Part shown: positions 22,735 through 37,400 of the stretch, piece after piece
Position numbering within the stretch: position 1 is the stretch's first letter
Layout: each line of letters begins with the position of its first letter
Assembly: GCA_019925105.1 (NCBI GenBank)
Contig: JAHGAU010000001.1
Span: 3,094,486-3,158,485 of the forward strand
Origin: Niebla homalea
Lineage: Eukaryota > Ascomycota > Lecanoromycetes > Lecanorales > Ramalinaceae
DNA: 64,000 bases
Reading direction: 5' to 3'
Notes under the pieces: generated by a model
Databases searched by the model: none
What the model was told of the DNA's origin: nothing
What the model saw: only the letters and a program-made list of their open reading frames with translations
Position numbers and translations under genes: made by a program

Positions 22735-23835
22735 GGCGGCTGGATTTAGTCGCTAGGAATAGAAGACATTCGCAGTGCTCCAGACCAAGAGTAAGGAGAC
22801 GTGGGGGAGATAAGAACACTTGGCTTACAGGCAATGATACAAATGATAAATGCGGCGCAAATATGAATAAGGCCATACAGACCCACCCAAGACGGGCTGA
22901 TATGAGACCTCTCCAATCTTAATGCACAATATTGCTGATATGACATTGTTATCTAGAACATGACAATCCTTCTGGTCCGTGCGTATGCATTGTAACCATC
23001 ATGGTCAGCAAACTGTACGAGAATGTAAGAATCCGCAACGGCGCAGTTCGCCGTTCCAGCCTTACTTCGTACATTTGCCTACGGCCGTTGTGATATTGTG
23101 TAGGGTTACATCTTGCACTGCAGTCAGCAGTGCCAAGTAGCAAGGGGTGCCTTCCACTCTTCCGATCGCATCATCTTCAGAGATGGAGGTAACGCTAAAA
23201 AGTTCTCCCAGGCTCCAACATAGGCAGATGCCGATCTTTCGAGAGTTCAGCACACCCCTCTCGCAAACGCATAAAGGCCAGGTACACAATCCCGTTTCAG
23301 AAAAGATAGTATTCAATCGGAATCTAATTGGTTCGCAACTTCAGCCTACATTCATTACCAATACGTGGGGAGTAAAACTATGCCCATTATGACCATTTTT
23401 CCCGCCGAACGCGTCGGCCAATTCGTCCCGAGTTTTACGGCCAGCGCGGCGCCGAACTAGTATCTAGCGCCTTTATAATTAATGCCTGATGAAGACAGCG
23501 ATGTACCTTGTAACATGGAACGCCCCGCCGAGGCTTAATTAATAGGCGGATTGCTGGCTAACGGCTGAATAAGCGGACCACACCGCTCGGCTCTGTTTTG
23601 GGGGAGTTTGCGTGTCCTGGTATGGACATTGGCACAGAGCGGGCTTACCTTGTTCCGCCGTGCTTGGCATGCGTACACTCGTATTGCACCTACATTTGCC
23701 AGATGTACTCATCTATTCATACATTAATTTATCACCATGTATAATGCATTCTGGTGAAACCATCCTACCACCAAGACTCTTGGTTCTCTATGTTCTCTTG
23801 CTACTGTAGTGTTCACCTGGACCTGGACTGAGACT
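22735..23835. other. Regulator upstream region; no supported gene
   Basis: Unique-looking, unRIPed sequence upstream of the regulator gene. Small frames on both strands (for example 23062-23316 and 23147-23392) have no recognisable motifs. Part of it must contain the regulator promoter. Confidence 0.5.
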
Positions 23836-23985
23836 TGAAATCCCCCGCAATATCGGCACAAATAATATAGCCCTCGCAATATCGGCACATTTGAATCCCC
23901 CCCGCAACACCAGCTCAAGGTCAATTCCCCCCTAAAAATTGTCACAGCTTAATACCCCCCGAAACACCGGTTCAGCCCAGTACCC
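23836..23985. repeat. Degenerate ~30-bp tandem repeat (about five units)
   Basis: Each unit combines a run of C with a GCAATATCGGCAC-like or CAACACC-like core, then a short AT-rich spacer. The first two units share GCAATATCGGCACA. Later units diverge (for example GAAACACCGGTTCAG). The array sits on the boundary between the gene cluster and the AT-rich block. Confidence 0.6.
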
Positions 23986-24249
23986 CTTCTCTCTGTCCGT
24001 TTAAAGACTGGGACGACCCGATCGAGCCTGCATCAACCCCCAGGCTAGATCCGTTCCGGGGGGATTATCCGTTAAAAAGCCGGGTTTAATCTAGGGATCA
24101 TATACACGTACACCCCTACGATATACATATACGCCCCCAAATCCCCTGCATATATACCCCCAATTTCCCTGCATATACACCCTTTTTTTCGCGGGTATAA
24201 TGAGTGATTCTCGGTGTAGCTCTCAGCATGGCGGGAGAACCTTTTTTTT

Positions 24250-24480
24250 TTGAAAGTCCCGAGCTCCCTCCACCCTCACCCTCACCTTCACCTTCACCCT
24301 GACCCTCACCCTCCCCCTCACCTTCACCTTCACACTCACCCTCCTCACCCTCCTCACCCTCCTCACCTTCCTCACCCTCCTCACCCTCCTCACCTTCATC
24401 ATCATCGTCACCCTCGTTACCCTCGTCACGCTCCGCACCCTCCTCACGCTCCGCACCCTCCGCACCCTGCCTGCTCACCC
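24250..24480. repeat. C-rich minisatellite of CACCCT/CACCTT and CCTCCTCAC units
   Basis: The + strand is a run of 6-bp CACCCT or CACCTT units passing into 9-bp CCTCCTCAC-type units. On the minus strand it gives an open frame of Glu-Gly and Glu-Gly-Glu repeats (24535-24116). Because the unit lengths are multiples of three every frame stays open, so I do not call a protein. The array marks the edge of the AT-rich region. Confidence 0.8.
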
Positions 24481-25199
24481 TCCTATCACATTGATGCACG
24501 GGGGTATTCCGCGGTTGTCTTGGCAGCCCCTGCATTGGAGACCCTGTCGCATAAAGGCCTACCAGACGGCCTTTTGTTAACGGTATTACAGGTGCACCGG
24601 TGCATAAGATACGGTGAGTATACGGTTATTAAACGGTCCTTAAGATGGACATAAATACGGTCGTTATTACGGTATAATTATATAAATATAATAATAAACT
24701 TAATATAAGTAATTTAACTTACTTACCCTTCCTTTATACCTTATATTTATTTACGTATATTATATTAAATTTTAAGCCCGGTTAATAAGATAATTGATTA
24801 TAATATATTATTTAAGTAATAAAATTATCTAAATAATATTTATAATGTTTATATAATTACTTAAGATTATAAAATAATTATAATTTTAATCTCCGATACT
24901 TTAATAGATAATTATAATTATAAGAATATTAAAGAAAATAATTCAATATAATAATTTTTATTTTATTAAATATAATATATATTTTATACTTCCGGTAATA
25001 ATAATACTTAAGATAAAAGGACGATACCGTTATTGCTTAAGGCTTTTACTATAAGAATTATTAAATTACCTTTAAATATATTTAAGGAATCCCTTATAAA
25101 GTTAACTTTATATAAGCTTTTTAAACTTAATAATAATAATTTCCGTAAATAAAATTAAATTATAAAACGTTTTTTAAAAAGTTATTTATTATAAAATAT

Positions 25200-28100
25200 T
25201 ATAAATAGCTTAATCCTATACCTTTAAGTCCCGTTTTAAGTTAAGATTTAAATTATATACGTTAACTTTATTATTAATATACTTATAAATAATATAATAA
25301 TAACGTAAAGATTATATATTTTAATAAATAAGGATACTATACCGTTTTAAATTTATTTAACGTAAAGTAAAATTTATTTCGTAAAAAGTAAAAGAAAACT
25401 AATCCTTTTATTAATAAAAATCCTTATTATAGAAACTTAAAAGGATAACGGAGTAAATAAAGTTACTATATTTATAAAGAAAGTAAATAAGTAAATAGAT
25501 TAAATTAATAAGGTTATTATATTAAACGATATTTATTTAAGTCTCGTAATTATAAACTTATTTTAAGAAATATATAAATTTAACTTTATTATATATCGGC
25601 TTAAGAACGATAAGGATATATTTAATAATAAAAGAGTTATTTAAAGACTTAAAATAATTAAGATTAATATAATTAAGAAATAAATTATATAATTAAGGAT
25701 TACAATAAAGAAAACGTAACAATAAGCGGTAAGAATAATAAAAGAATTAATAAAATTAAAACCCAAAAAATAAAGAAATTTAAGAAATAAATAACTTAAT
25801 TTAAATTTAAATAAGTTAAAAAAGTTATAATTAAAGATAATAAGAAATTTAAAAAATTAAGCTTTATTATTATTAATAAGAAAGAAAGTAATACCGAAAA
25901 GTTAACGTTTATATTTATTAATAGTAATAATAAACTTATTACTTTCTTAATAAAAAACGGAACGGCCTTAATAAGCCTTTAAAAAACTTTTTAAAGGATA
26001 AAATTCTATATAATTTAATTTTATATAAGCTTAATAATAATACCGTTATAGTGGATCTAAGTAATCCTGGTCTTTATAACGGTAACGACAAGGTAAAAGA
26101 TATTATCATAATAAACGGTATAAGTAATAAAAAGATTTACTTATTTAAAAATAATTTATATGATTGAATAATAAGATTAATACGGAAAAAATGTGACTTT
26201 TTTAAAAATAATAAAAGCCCGGACCTTATAAGATCCGTAAATACCGGTAACGATAACTACGTTTTAATAATAATAAAAGGTAACTCCCTTAATAAGATAA
26301 ACCAAAATATATTATTTAAGGATAAAAAGATCCTTTAAACAATAAACTCTAACGTTACGAAATATATATATATTCGGAGAAATATATTTTAAAGTTTTAA
26401 AGAAAAAACTATAAGGGTAACGGTAGGGGGTAAAGGCTCCTTAGATTTACCTGGACGTAATAACGTAATAATCGAAATAAATAATTAAAACCGTATTATT
26501 TAAGATATATTATAAGTTCCCCGTTTAAGATTTAACCTTTTATTTATTTTAGCCTTAAAAAATAAAAATATAAGTATTATTTTTAACGGACGTAAAATAA
26601 AAATTACGCGAAGAGATCGACTTGTTACAATAAAGTATTAATATAAAAAGTTTTATTTACTTATATATATTTAGAAAAATGTTACGTTAATAATTAATAA
26701 ATAAAACTTAGGTTTTGTACTTTATAAATTATAAAGTAAAAAAAATAAGGAAAACGATAAAATTAAATATAATAATAATAAAATTATTTAAGGATATAAA
26801 AAGGGTAATAATGAACTCTTTACGACTCTTTTCAACCGGTTAAGCTATTCAAGTATAATTAAACTATATATTATATAAAAAACGGTATTAAGGATACCGA
26901 AAATATCGGCTTTAAAGAACTTTTTCTATAATATATATAAAATAATAAACTTATAAAAAATATATATAAATATTATTATATAAAAGAAATAAAGCCTAAG
27001 TTTTATCTCTTTTACGACGTTTAAGGCTTTTATAATATTAAGATACCAATCCCTAGAATAATACCCTTTAAGTATTATTTATCCGTTATTAATAAGGCTA
27101 TAGGATGGCCAAGTTTTATTTTATTAATAGTAAAAATTAAGGTAATTAATTAAATTCTATCTATTATAAACGTATTTAATTATAAGGAAAGTAATATTAC
27201 CGTTAAATACGTTTATTTTAATAATATAAAAGAGTTTTAAGCCTTTAAAGTAGCCGTTAAAGAACGTAATATTATTATAGAATATATTATATACTATAAT
27301 TTAAATAGAACGGTATAATTAAACGGTTTAATTAAATAATTATAACGATAATCCGGTATATAATATTTTATATTAAGTTATTAAATAACTTTTAGGCCTT
27401 TATAAGTATATATATAAATTAATTAAGATAAAAGCTTTTATTTATAAAAAGAATAAGTTTTTTTAAAAAATAAATAAAAGTAAAACCTTTTATTGAAAAT
27501 AATAGGACGTTTAAGATATTATATAAAGTAAGTATATTTAAAAAATAAAACGATTAAAACTGAATAAGATCGTTACCGATAATATTTATTTAAGAACTAT
27601 ATTAAACTTATATTTATACGTTTATATACCTTATAAAAAGAATATAAAATTTATTATAAATTTAAAGGTTTTTAATAAGAAATTAATAATAGATTTACTA
27701 TTATAATTAATTATTAAAGACGTATTACCGGCCTTAAAGCCAATAACCTTTATTAATAGTAACGTAACTTACTATAAGGGTAAGTACGTATTAGATAGAT
27801 TTAAAAAGTTTAATAAAAACGAATTTATATTAATTTATATTTACTTAATTCCTTAAAATAAAGAAGAAAATCATAATATAAATTCCGTAAATCTTAAACT
27901 TCCTTAAGTTAGTAATAAGGTCTTTAACTAAATAGGATAAAATAAACAAGAAATATTATTAAAAATCTATAAAATAATAAACGGAATATTTACTTAAAAA
28001 GAGAATTTAAGAGAGTTTATTAAAGACCTTAAAAACGTTAAAAATCCTATAAATCACGAAAGTCATAATAATAATAAGGCTTTTAACTTATTTTTACCAA

Positions 28101-28905
28101 AGGGAGTTAACGTCCTTATCTTACTTAAGGATACTTATAATTTTATCCCGGTTTATTAATAAACGGGTAAAACCTTATTAATACCGGGATATATTCCGGA
28201 AGATAAAATAAATATAAATAATAATATTACGGATAAGCTTAAGATTAACCGTTTTTATTAAAGCCGTTATTATTATAATCTTTATATATTTAATATTAAT
28301 TTTAATAATATTATTCTTATTATTACGGTTTATATTAATTTATTTATTTATTAATAAGTTATAAATTCCTTCAATTAATTTAAGTGAATTAAGGTTATTA
28401 ATAAAGAGATTATAAATTTATTATTAAATAAAATCTAGGAGTTTATAAATAAATTAAAGGACTATAAGCTTATTAGCTTTAAGTAGGTATTTAAAAAAAA
28501 GTTTTTTACTTTAAGCTTTATCAATAAATATAAAATAAGGCTTATTATAAAAAGCTTTATTTAAAAGTAAAATATTAATTATAAGGAAACCTTCTTATTT
28601 ACTTTAAGGTATAAGTCGCTTTACTTATTTTTAGTATTTATAATTATTTATAGACTTTAGGTATAACTTTTAAACGTTATTACCGCGTATTTAAACGGTA
28701 ATTTAAATAAAAAGATTTATATAAGTATTCTTAAAGACATTCCGATAACTTAATAAAATGTTAATAAATACTTCCGTTTATTTAAAGGACTTTATAGGCT
28801 TAAATAGTTAAAAAAGATTGAAATTAAGAAATTTCAATTACGGCTTTATAAATTCAGTTTTATCTTTATTTAAACTGATCTATATATATTTATTAAAAGG
28901 TTTGG
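25200..28905 (+). mobile_element. Ty1/copia retrotransposon relic, RIPed and 3'-truncated
   Basis: The integrase core reads at about 27,075-27,345: KYYLSVINKAIGWPSF, then KEF with AFK, then IIEYIIYYNLNRTV (the family's EYS.PYNPNQNG region). The reverse transcriptase reads at about 28,395-28,890: LKDYKLISFK, VFKKKF, NINYKETF, VITAYLNGNLNKKIYISI, then LFKGLYRLK. Stops fall where Trp, Gln and Arg codons are expected, as RIP would cause. Upstream sequence (25,200-27,050) fits degraded gag, protease and pre-integrase, but less surely. The RT is cut off near 28,905, before the catalytic YVDD. I did not identify LTRs. The 5' limit is approximate. Confidence 0.82.
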
Positions 28906-28995
28906 AAAGGGGGAGAGCATGGAAGACACCAAACTTGCGGATGGGTACATAAAGGAATGGAAATACCAAAAGGGCTGACTAAGGGTGGAATCGAT
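28900..28995. other. Unmutated island at the copia break point
   Basis: About 95 bp rich in CA and TG inside the RIPed block, starting exactly where copia RT similarity stops. It was probably inserted or joined after RIP, or it was single-copy. No motif identified. Confidence 0.5.
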
Positions 28996-30985
28996 TTATA
29001 TATATTTTAAAAAGAAGGGGTATGACGGATTACCATAGTAAGGAACCTATACCTTACCAACTTATATGGGGGTTACGGTCTATCTTTAATTGTACTTTAT
29101 TATTATTTATTATTTCATTATTTTTACTTTTTTTTTTCTTATCTTTTTTAACGGTTTTAAGAAGGCTTTTATCTGCTTATATATATTAAGGAATCCGGTT
29201 TAATTATACGATTTAATCGTAAATAACTTACCGTGCCTTTTCCTTAATTAACGGCAGCGAAAATTATAAAGATATTATAAAAAACCGACCTTTATTATTA
29301 CTATATTATATATATATAACGAGAGTAATAGGCAATGAATTTATATATATTTATAGAACATTCCCGACTATTATTTACCTATTAGATAAATATTAAAATC
29401 GAGAAAAATAAGGGCATTTAAGTAATCCTTTTTAGGTACCCTTATTCGGATATTTTTATTACCACCCTTGATTAATACGGGGACCCCGTTTATACGTATT
29501 AATAAAGTATTATTAATATTTATTAATTAATTATTAATTATTAAAAATTAAAAAGTAAAAGAAAACGATAATTTTTTTAAAGCGTTTTAAGTTAATTATG
29601 AAAAAACAATAATACCCCTTATATTAACGATAAGTTTAAACTTTAATTAAAAAATAATTATATATATTACCGGATATTTTAAATTATCGCCAAGGAAATT
29701 ATAACTTACATATTAATATAAGCCGCTTTCTTAAAACGGAAGAAATTAAAATAATTAAAGAAAAAAAATAGAAAAAAATTAATTACTTTAAACGACGTAA
29801 AATTATTATTTAATATTTAATAATTATAATAACCGAAATATAAGACTTATTAAGTTAATATAAACAACCAAACTTAATTAAATTATAAGTCTCGTTAAAT
29901 TATCCTAAGTAGTTAAACCGTAAGTTTTATAAAACGATTCCGAATAATTAACCTATTTATTATAAGTAAAACTTTTTAATTTAATTCAGAATATTATATA
30001 TATTCCCTAAAAACGTAAAGTTAGTCTTAAAGATTATTTTATACCGGGTAAGCGATCTTTTAAGACCCATAAGTAATACTAGGTACCTCGATATTAATAA
30101 ACGTATAAGACTTTTTAATAACTATCGGAATAATTAAATTAAACCGTATATCTTAACAATAAAAATAATAAAAATAAGATTCCTTAATAAGGCTTAAATA
30201 ATCGTATATATTTCTTAAAGAAATATTTCTTATTAAAATATAAATTGCTAAGTTAAAAGCTATTTAAGCGGTAGCCAGGTTTTAAATTACTTATAAAGGT
30301 TTAAATTGGTCTTTAGAATTCCTAGGAAATAACTATAGGTTATATAATACGTTAACCAGATGTAATAAGCCCTTTATTTTGAGTTATAAATTGAATAATT
30401 AAGAATTAAAAAGCCAAAGAATAAATTAAGAAAACAAATAGTAAAAAGAAGTAAATAATAAAACCGATTAAGGGAACTAATAAAAGGGAATAAAGATAAA
30501 TATATTTATAATAATAATTATATCATATATATACCAAAAATATTAATAATAATATATAACGGTTATTAACGCGAGACTTACTTAATTTAACGGCACCCTT
30601 TTTAAGGCTTTCTTATATAAAAGGTAAAGAAGATTAAAATAAATAATTAAAACCTATTTTAATCTAAAAGGGAAATATAGATTTATAATAAGTTATTATT
30701 CGTATATATTTGTATAATAATTTAAGAGACTAAAAGGACCCTTATTAACGTTATATAATAATATATTAACTTAACCCTTTCCTTAAAAAAAAAAAAAGGT
30801 AAAAAAAATAAAAATAAAACATAGTTACTCAAAGTAACCGTAAACGCCTTTCCTTAAAATACCCTTATTAATACTAATAATATATTAACGATAAAATATT
30901 TCATTTTATATATATCTTAATACCCTTAGAATAAAAAAGGTAAAGTTAAATATTATTATATAAACCAAGGAACCAATTATAGTAT
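28996..30985. other. RIPed DNA, unassigned
   Basis: AT-rich sequence without a domain I can name. From about 30,010 to 30,480 one + frame stays fairly open, with a Lys/Gln-rich stretch near 30,410-30,490, and could be part of a transposon protein. This is not strong enough for a call. Confidence 0.4.
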
Positions 30986-31015
30986 TATTGCCTCTCACCC
31001 CGGGGCCGATCGAAT

Positions 31016-31445
31016 GGAGCCTTTACGCGATCACGGGCTCCCGTGGATCACGGGCTCCCACGATTCACGTATTGGTAAGGCCTTGTCCCGGGGTGGCGCC
31101 GGTCGTTTACGTTTAGGGGCTCTAACGATTTACTTATTAATAAGGCCTTATCCCGGGGTAACGCTAGTCGTCCACGCTTAAGGGCTTTAATAATTCACTT
31201 ATTAATAAGGCCTTATCCTGGGGTGGCGTTAATCGTTTACGCTTAAAGGCTTTAAAGATTCATTTATTAATAAAGCCTTATCCTAAGGTGGCGCCGGTCG
31301 TTTACGCTTAAGGACTCTAACGATTTACTTATTAATAAAGTTTTATCCCGGGGTAACACCGGTTATCCACGCTTAAAGGCTTTAACGATTTACTTATTAA
31401 TAAGGCCTTATCCCGGGGTAACGCCGATCGTTAACGTTAAGGGGT
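31016..31445. repeat. 65-bp tandem repeat, about six copies
   Basis: Units start at 31,081, 31,146, 31,211, 31,276, 31,341 and 31,406, an exact 65-bp spacing, each beginning with a form of CCTTATCCCGGGG. A less mutated partial unit precedes them and contains its own 17-bp duplication (31,029-31,045 and 31,046-31,062, GATCACGGGCTCCC core). Later units carry more G-to-A and C-to-T changes than the first. Confidence 0.9.
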
Positions 31446-34400
31446 TATATTAATTTAATAATTAATAAGAATTAATTAAAGAAGCCCCGGTAAAGGTTAT
31501 ATTTTTTGTTTTTTATCGGTTAATAAGGCTGATTTAATAATTAAGTTATTACTTTTATATTTTATATTAAGTTATTTAGGCTATTAAGGTTATTAATAAT
31601 ACGTCCTGGATTTAACGTTAAACCCGCTAAATTGTCCCGATCGGGTTAACGTATTTATTATTTTCAGGTCGCGTATCTACCCTTAAATCTATCTATAATA
31701 TATATATTATTAACTTTTTTAATTATACTTCCGTTTAAATAACTTAATTATAATTCGGAATAATATTTAAAATAATTATTATTTTATATTAACTTAATTT
31801 AATTTAACCCCGTTTTTATAATAACCTTCCTTTATTATATATTATTTTATAGGGTAATCTTTTATTTAAAGTACGGGTATATATATATTAAGGTTACCTT
31901 AACTATTTATATCTAGAAATAATACCTTAAAATTATATTAGAAAATTAATAAACCTTAATAAATTAATTATAACTTTTTTATTTATTCCCTTAATATGAA
32001 ATTAAATTATTATTTACTCCGCGACCCCTTATCCCCCAGTTAAAGATCCACCGAAATATATATTAATATATCCTCTATTAACCTTTATAATATTTTTATA
32101 AAAGCTTAAAAGGTATAAAAGCTTATTTACGCCAGATTTATTAATAAATAAATCTTAAAGGCCGCGGTAAGTACCGGAGATATATTAAAGGGGGTTTTAA
32201 GTTATTAATAATAGGTTTATAACGGACCCCGGTTACCTATTAACGTTTCTTTATTAATAATAATAATTAAACGTTATTTGAGGTCGACCCTTTTATTATA
32301 ATAATAATTAATTATTCCCCGGGACCAGAAATTACTATACAGGAGGGATTTAATAATACCCCGAGGGACCTTTATAATATTAGTGATTTCCTTTTTGCTT
32401 TTTTTTAATGATAAATAAAATTATATAAAAGAAAGATAGAAATAATAATTATAAAAACATTATAATATATAGCCGCTTAATTATAATTAAAATAAATTAA
32501 ATAGCTTAAATACTTTAAAGGTATAAAGTTATAAAAGGTTTTACTTTTAATTAAACCCCCCGCGGAATATAATTATCTTTTTTTAAGGTAAAAATATAAT
32601 ATAAAACGGTTAATTTTTTAAGTTTACGATAACGTATTAAATGATAAAATTAATATCTTTAATTAAATATTTATTATTATATAAAATAAATATAATATAA
32701 AAAACAATAATTTTTTATAAATTAATTTATAAATGAAAACTTATATAAAATATTATAACGTTTAAGCCTGCCTTTTCACGTATATTTACCGTATTTAATA
32801 ACTCCGGGAAAATATTATTATTAAATAGTTTTTCTTTAAATAATTAAGATATTAATTAACCCTTTAATAATCTAATTATTATACGGATTATTATAAGCGT
32901 TTTATTATTCTTTATAATACTTAAAAGTAATATAAGCGGTCCGTAATCCTTAAAGTTATAATAAGGGAAAAACAGAATATTTTAAACCGTTAAATTTAAT
33001 AATTTAACTTTATTTTATTTATATAGTATTTTCCCGATAACCTTTACTTATTTACCCTTATTAGTTTCCTTATAGATCTTAGGATTAAGCCGGTATATTA
33101 TTTATCTTTATCCGTTAAACCTTTTTTATAGGTATTAATAAGGTTATTTATAAAAAAGGAAGGAGTTTTATTAAATTAATAATTATATTAACTTTCTTTC
33201 GGTAATTATAAAAGTAGTTTAACTCCTTATTATTAATTAAAGCCTTTAATTTTATAATACGGGATAAAGGTTAAGCTTTAAGGATTATTTAAATTAATTT
33301 TAATACAATTAATTAATCCGGGGTAATTATACCCCCTTTAATTAAATCTTAATACTACGGTTATAAGGTCGGGTTATCCGGGATATTATTATTAATATAG
33401 GTATTATACGTTAAGCTTAGGATTATAAAAGTTTAATTTATAAAGATATCTTTTTTAATATTTTTACTTTTTACCGTTTTTTCCGTTATTAATAAAAGCT
33501 ATTATAAGCTAATTTTTAAGCACTATACTTTTTAAAAGATAATAAAGTATTTAAACTTCTTTTTATTGATTTAAAAAAACTAAAAGAGAATCCCGCTAAT
33601 ATATAATTTAATTAATTATTCTTAAATAAATTTATTAATAATTTTAAAAATATAAGTTATAACTTTTTACCCGTATAATCTCCCGGGAGGAATTAAGGGT
33701 ATCGTTTATTAAATTATATAATTTAAATGCTTTCTTTTATTATAAAAACCCTTAAATATTTTAAAAGGCTATTTACGTTAAAGAATATTTTAAATTAAAA
33801 TAATAATTCTTTTATTATTTAGCTTTTTTAACTTAAATTTTAAATAATTAACCTACCCGTAAAATAAAACTTTTTAATTTTTAATTCCGGAATTATTTAA
33901 ACTTAAATATCCGTAATATATATATTAATAACGGTTTTATATCGTTTATTATTACTTATTATAAGGGTTATAATATTCGGAAAACCTTAAAAATAATTAA
34001 TAAATATCTTTTAACGGATATTAATTATTATTTTATTTAATACCTTATTTTTATTCGGCCGTTTATTTAATAATTATATTTATATATTTAAAAAAAAGGT
34101 TTTAAGAATCCTTATATTTAGAATAATTAATTAATTTCTTAACTTTTAAATTTTTTTACCGTTAAAACCCTTAAGGTATTTAAACGTAATTTATATCTTA
34201 TTATTAATTTATAATATTATCTTATAATTATTATTTTCTATAAATATTTATTTTTTAAGTTTAATTTTTATTAAGAAAAATATAAACTCTTAAATTCCGA
34301 CGTTAACCGGTAGGCCGGGCATAATAATAAAACGGCCAATATTTAATATATTCGTTTATAAAATAAATACTCCGGGGAGCTTCGTTCTTTTTAATAATAA

Positions 34401-37400
34401 TATCGGAATATTATAATTAAATAATTTAATTTCTAATATAAAAATAATATAAAAGCCGAGCTTTTAACTCCTATATAAATAAAGAAATGAAAATAAACCG
34501 GTATAAATAACCTACTTAGAACTTAATTTACTTTAGCTTCCGTCCAAGGATCTCCCCGTTTATCTTAAAGAAATAATTACCCGGGATATATATAATTTAT
34601 TTACTATTATTTTAATTAAAAGAATATAACCCTTTAAACCCTTACTTTTATACTTTTAAATTAACCGCCTTTTTATATTAATAGCTTAATAACGGGGTTT
34701 TTTAACTTTAATTATTTCTTTAATAATAAAAACGATTAATTACCCGATTTAAATATTTTACCGAATACTAGAAATCTAACTTTATAACTGGATACCCCTC
34801 TATCGTTATCGCCCTTAAGAATTATTTATCCCTTTATATTACGTTTAATAACTGGTATATTAATTCCAAAATAAGAATTTCCCGGAGTATATATACCCGG
34901 TAATTAAAGGACGGCTTATTTAGTATCGGGCCCTACCTTTTAAAGGGGATATATTTAAATACTTTAATAATTAATTATATTATATATTATTAACGATAAA
35001 ACGTTAATACTTTAAGTATTAATTATACCTCCCGGTTAAATAACGGAACCGGATAAGTTTAATACTTAAAATACTGCCCCGCCGGGATTATTATTAATTA
35101 TACTTCCTTTCGTCCTTTTCTTTTAAGTAATAGGGTTTAATAAAACCTATAAATTAACGGTAACTCTCCCTATCCCTCCTTTTTAAATTAATAGACTTAA
35201 TTTGCTAAATAAGTAACTTATGGTACCCTTAGAATTACCTTTAATATCTCTTTTTTAGTTAAAAGGATCCAGTATAATTAATAAATTAATAATAATACCT
35301 TAATTATTATTCTTTTAAGTAATAAGACCTAATATAATTAATAAGTAAACAATAATTACCTTAATACCGATAAATCTTCCTTAAATAGTTAAATTTACCC
35401 TTTAAATATTACCTTAATCCCTTATAATTGTTTTTATTATATATAACGGAGGTTTATTTATATTTTAAGAATTTATAGTATTTTAAGCTTAATAATAAAC
35501 CTAAAGCTTTTAATAATAACTTTAATATATTTAATTTACTTAAACCGTTTACCTATAATAATAATAATAATATTAACGTTAATAAATTTAAGAACCTATA
35601 AAATATCCAGAATACCAGTAATCCTTAATAACTTAATAACCTTAATTACCCAATAATATTAATTAAACGCTGCTATAACCGGAATAATTACCTTATAAAA
35701 TACTTTATTTTTTCTTAATCCGTAATTTTAATATAATATTTAAGGACGGAAGAATATAACGTTTAAGTTAAATAATACCTTATGGATTTAATACTTTATA
35801 TAATTTTATATCGTTAAATACGCTTAATAAATAGGATCTTATTTAAGGAAATATTTAATAATAATTATTATAGTTTTCCTTTAATCTTTATTTATTACGT
35901 TTTAATTTTATATTATGCTTATTATAAAAATATAAAATAATTAAATATTAAATAATAATAAGGATATTTTTTATTTATACGGATAAAATAAGCGCTTCGA
36001 AATATAATTTTATTAATCTATATAATATTTATAAAACCAATAATAATTTTTTTATTTCTTTTAACTTAATATTATTTTTAACTTAAGTATAATATATAGA
36101 ATTTTATTCGGTTAATATAATTAATACTTAAGTAAAAAATCGTATTTAATATAATTATTACTTTAGCTGATTCTTAATTAATTATTTTACATTTAAATAT
36201 ATAGATTATACCTAGTTTTTATACGTTAAATAAATACGATTAATAAAAAAAATAAAAAGGGATAGATATAATAAAGGATAAAATTAATATAAAAAATATA
36301 ATATAAAGATTATTTTATAAGGATATTTTGAAAGTTTAATTAAGAATTTATTTTATCGTATTTATTTATTATAAATAACCATACCGATTATATAAGCCTT
36401 ATATAACCCCCGTTCTGAAAGTATTTAATATTTATTTAAGGGATAAATCCTCCGCCCGGCCGGATACCAGTAATTATTAATAATATTCCGTAATTATAAT
36501 TAATATAGGGCGGATATTAACGTTTACCGATAACAAACTTTTTACCTATATAAAACGGGTATTAATAATTATTAATACCTATTTTAATAATTATATATAC
36601 CGTTATAATTAAGAATTAAATACTGAATAATCTTTTTATTAAAAATAAGAATTTATTATTACTTAATATACGATTATTTAAAAGCCTTATATATAACGTT
36701 TATATTTATACGTATTATTACGATTAAAAAATAAGGCTACCCCAATCGGATAAGGTATTTATTAAACTTTTAGGTTATTAATAGATATATCTTTAGTATA
36801 TAGATACGTGGCTATTACTTTAATAAACGCTATAATAAAGCTTCTTAATAAACGCCTTAACGACTAATAATAAAACTTAATTTTAACCATCCGTATCCCG
36901 ATTTTTAAAGTTTAAAGAATAATAATAATTATTATATTTAATAGTTAAGTTATTAACTTTTCATTTTTTATTACTTAAAAACTACTATAAGGCTTTATTA
37001 TAATTATTATCGTCTTATATAATAATTATTAAGCCTTTATTATTTTTAAGCTAGGTTATAAAAGATATTCCGAGCTTTAAGGAGAATATAAGGTTATTTA
37101 CGTTCGTTTCCAATATTAATATTTTTATACTATAAGAACTCTACCCTTTATTAATTTATATATTATTTATCCGGGCCCTTATCCTCCCATCTTTTTAATA
37201 ACTTAAGTAAACGATCTGATATAAAATTTAAGCGGATCGTTATAGGATAAATATTAACGATCGTTAATCCGTTAACTTTATTAACCTTTAAAGTTAATAA
37301 TAATAAAACGGAATAAATAAAGCTATTTAGAAATTCTTAATTACCGTTTATAATCTAATAAATTTTAAGTTTATTTCCACTTTTTTTATTCCAAAAAATT

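Noticed and set aside
24116..24535. Glu/Gly-rich open frame of 139 codons on the minus strand
   Set aside because: It is the translation of a C-rich minisatellite whose units are multiples of three, so it stays open without selection; no conserved domain.
31016..31445. CRISPR-like direct repeats
   Set aside because: The 65-bp units are contiguous, without unique spacers, in a eukaryotic RIPed region.
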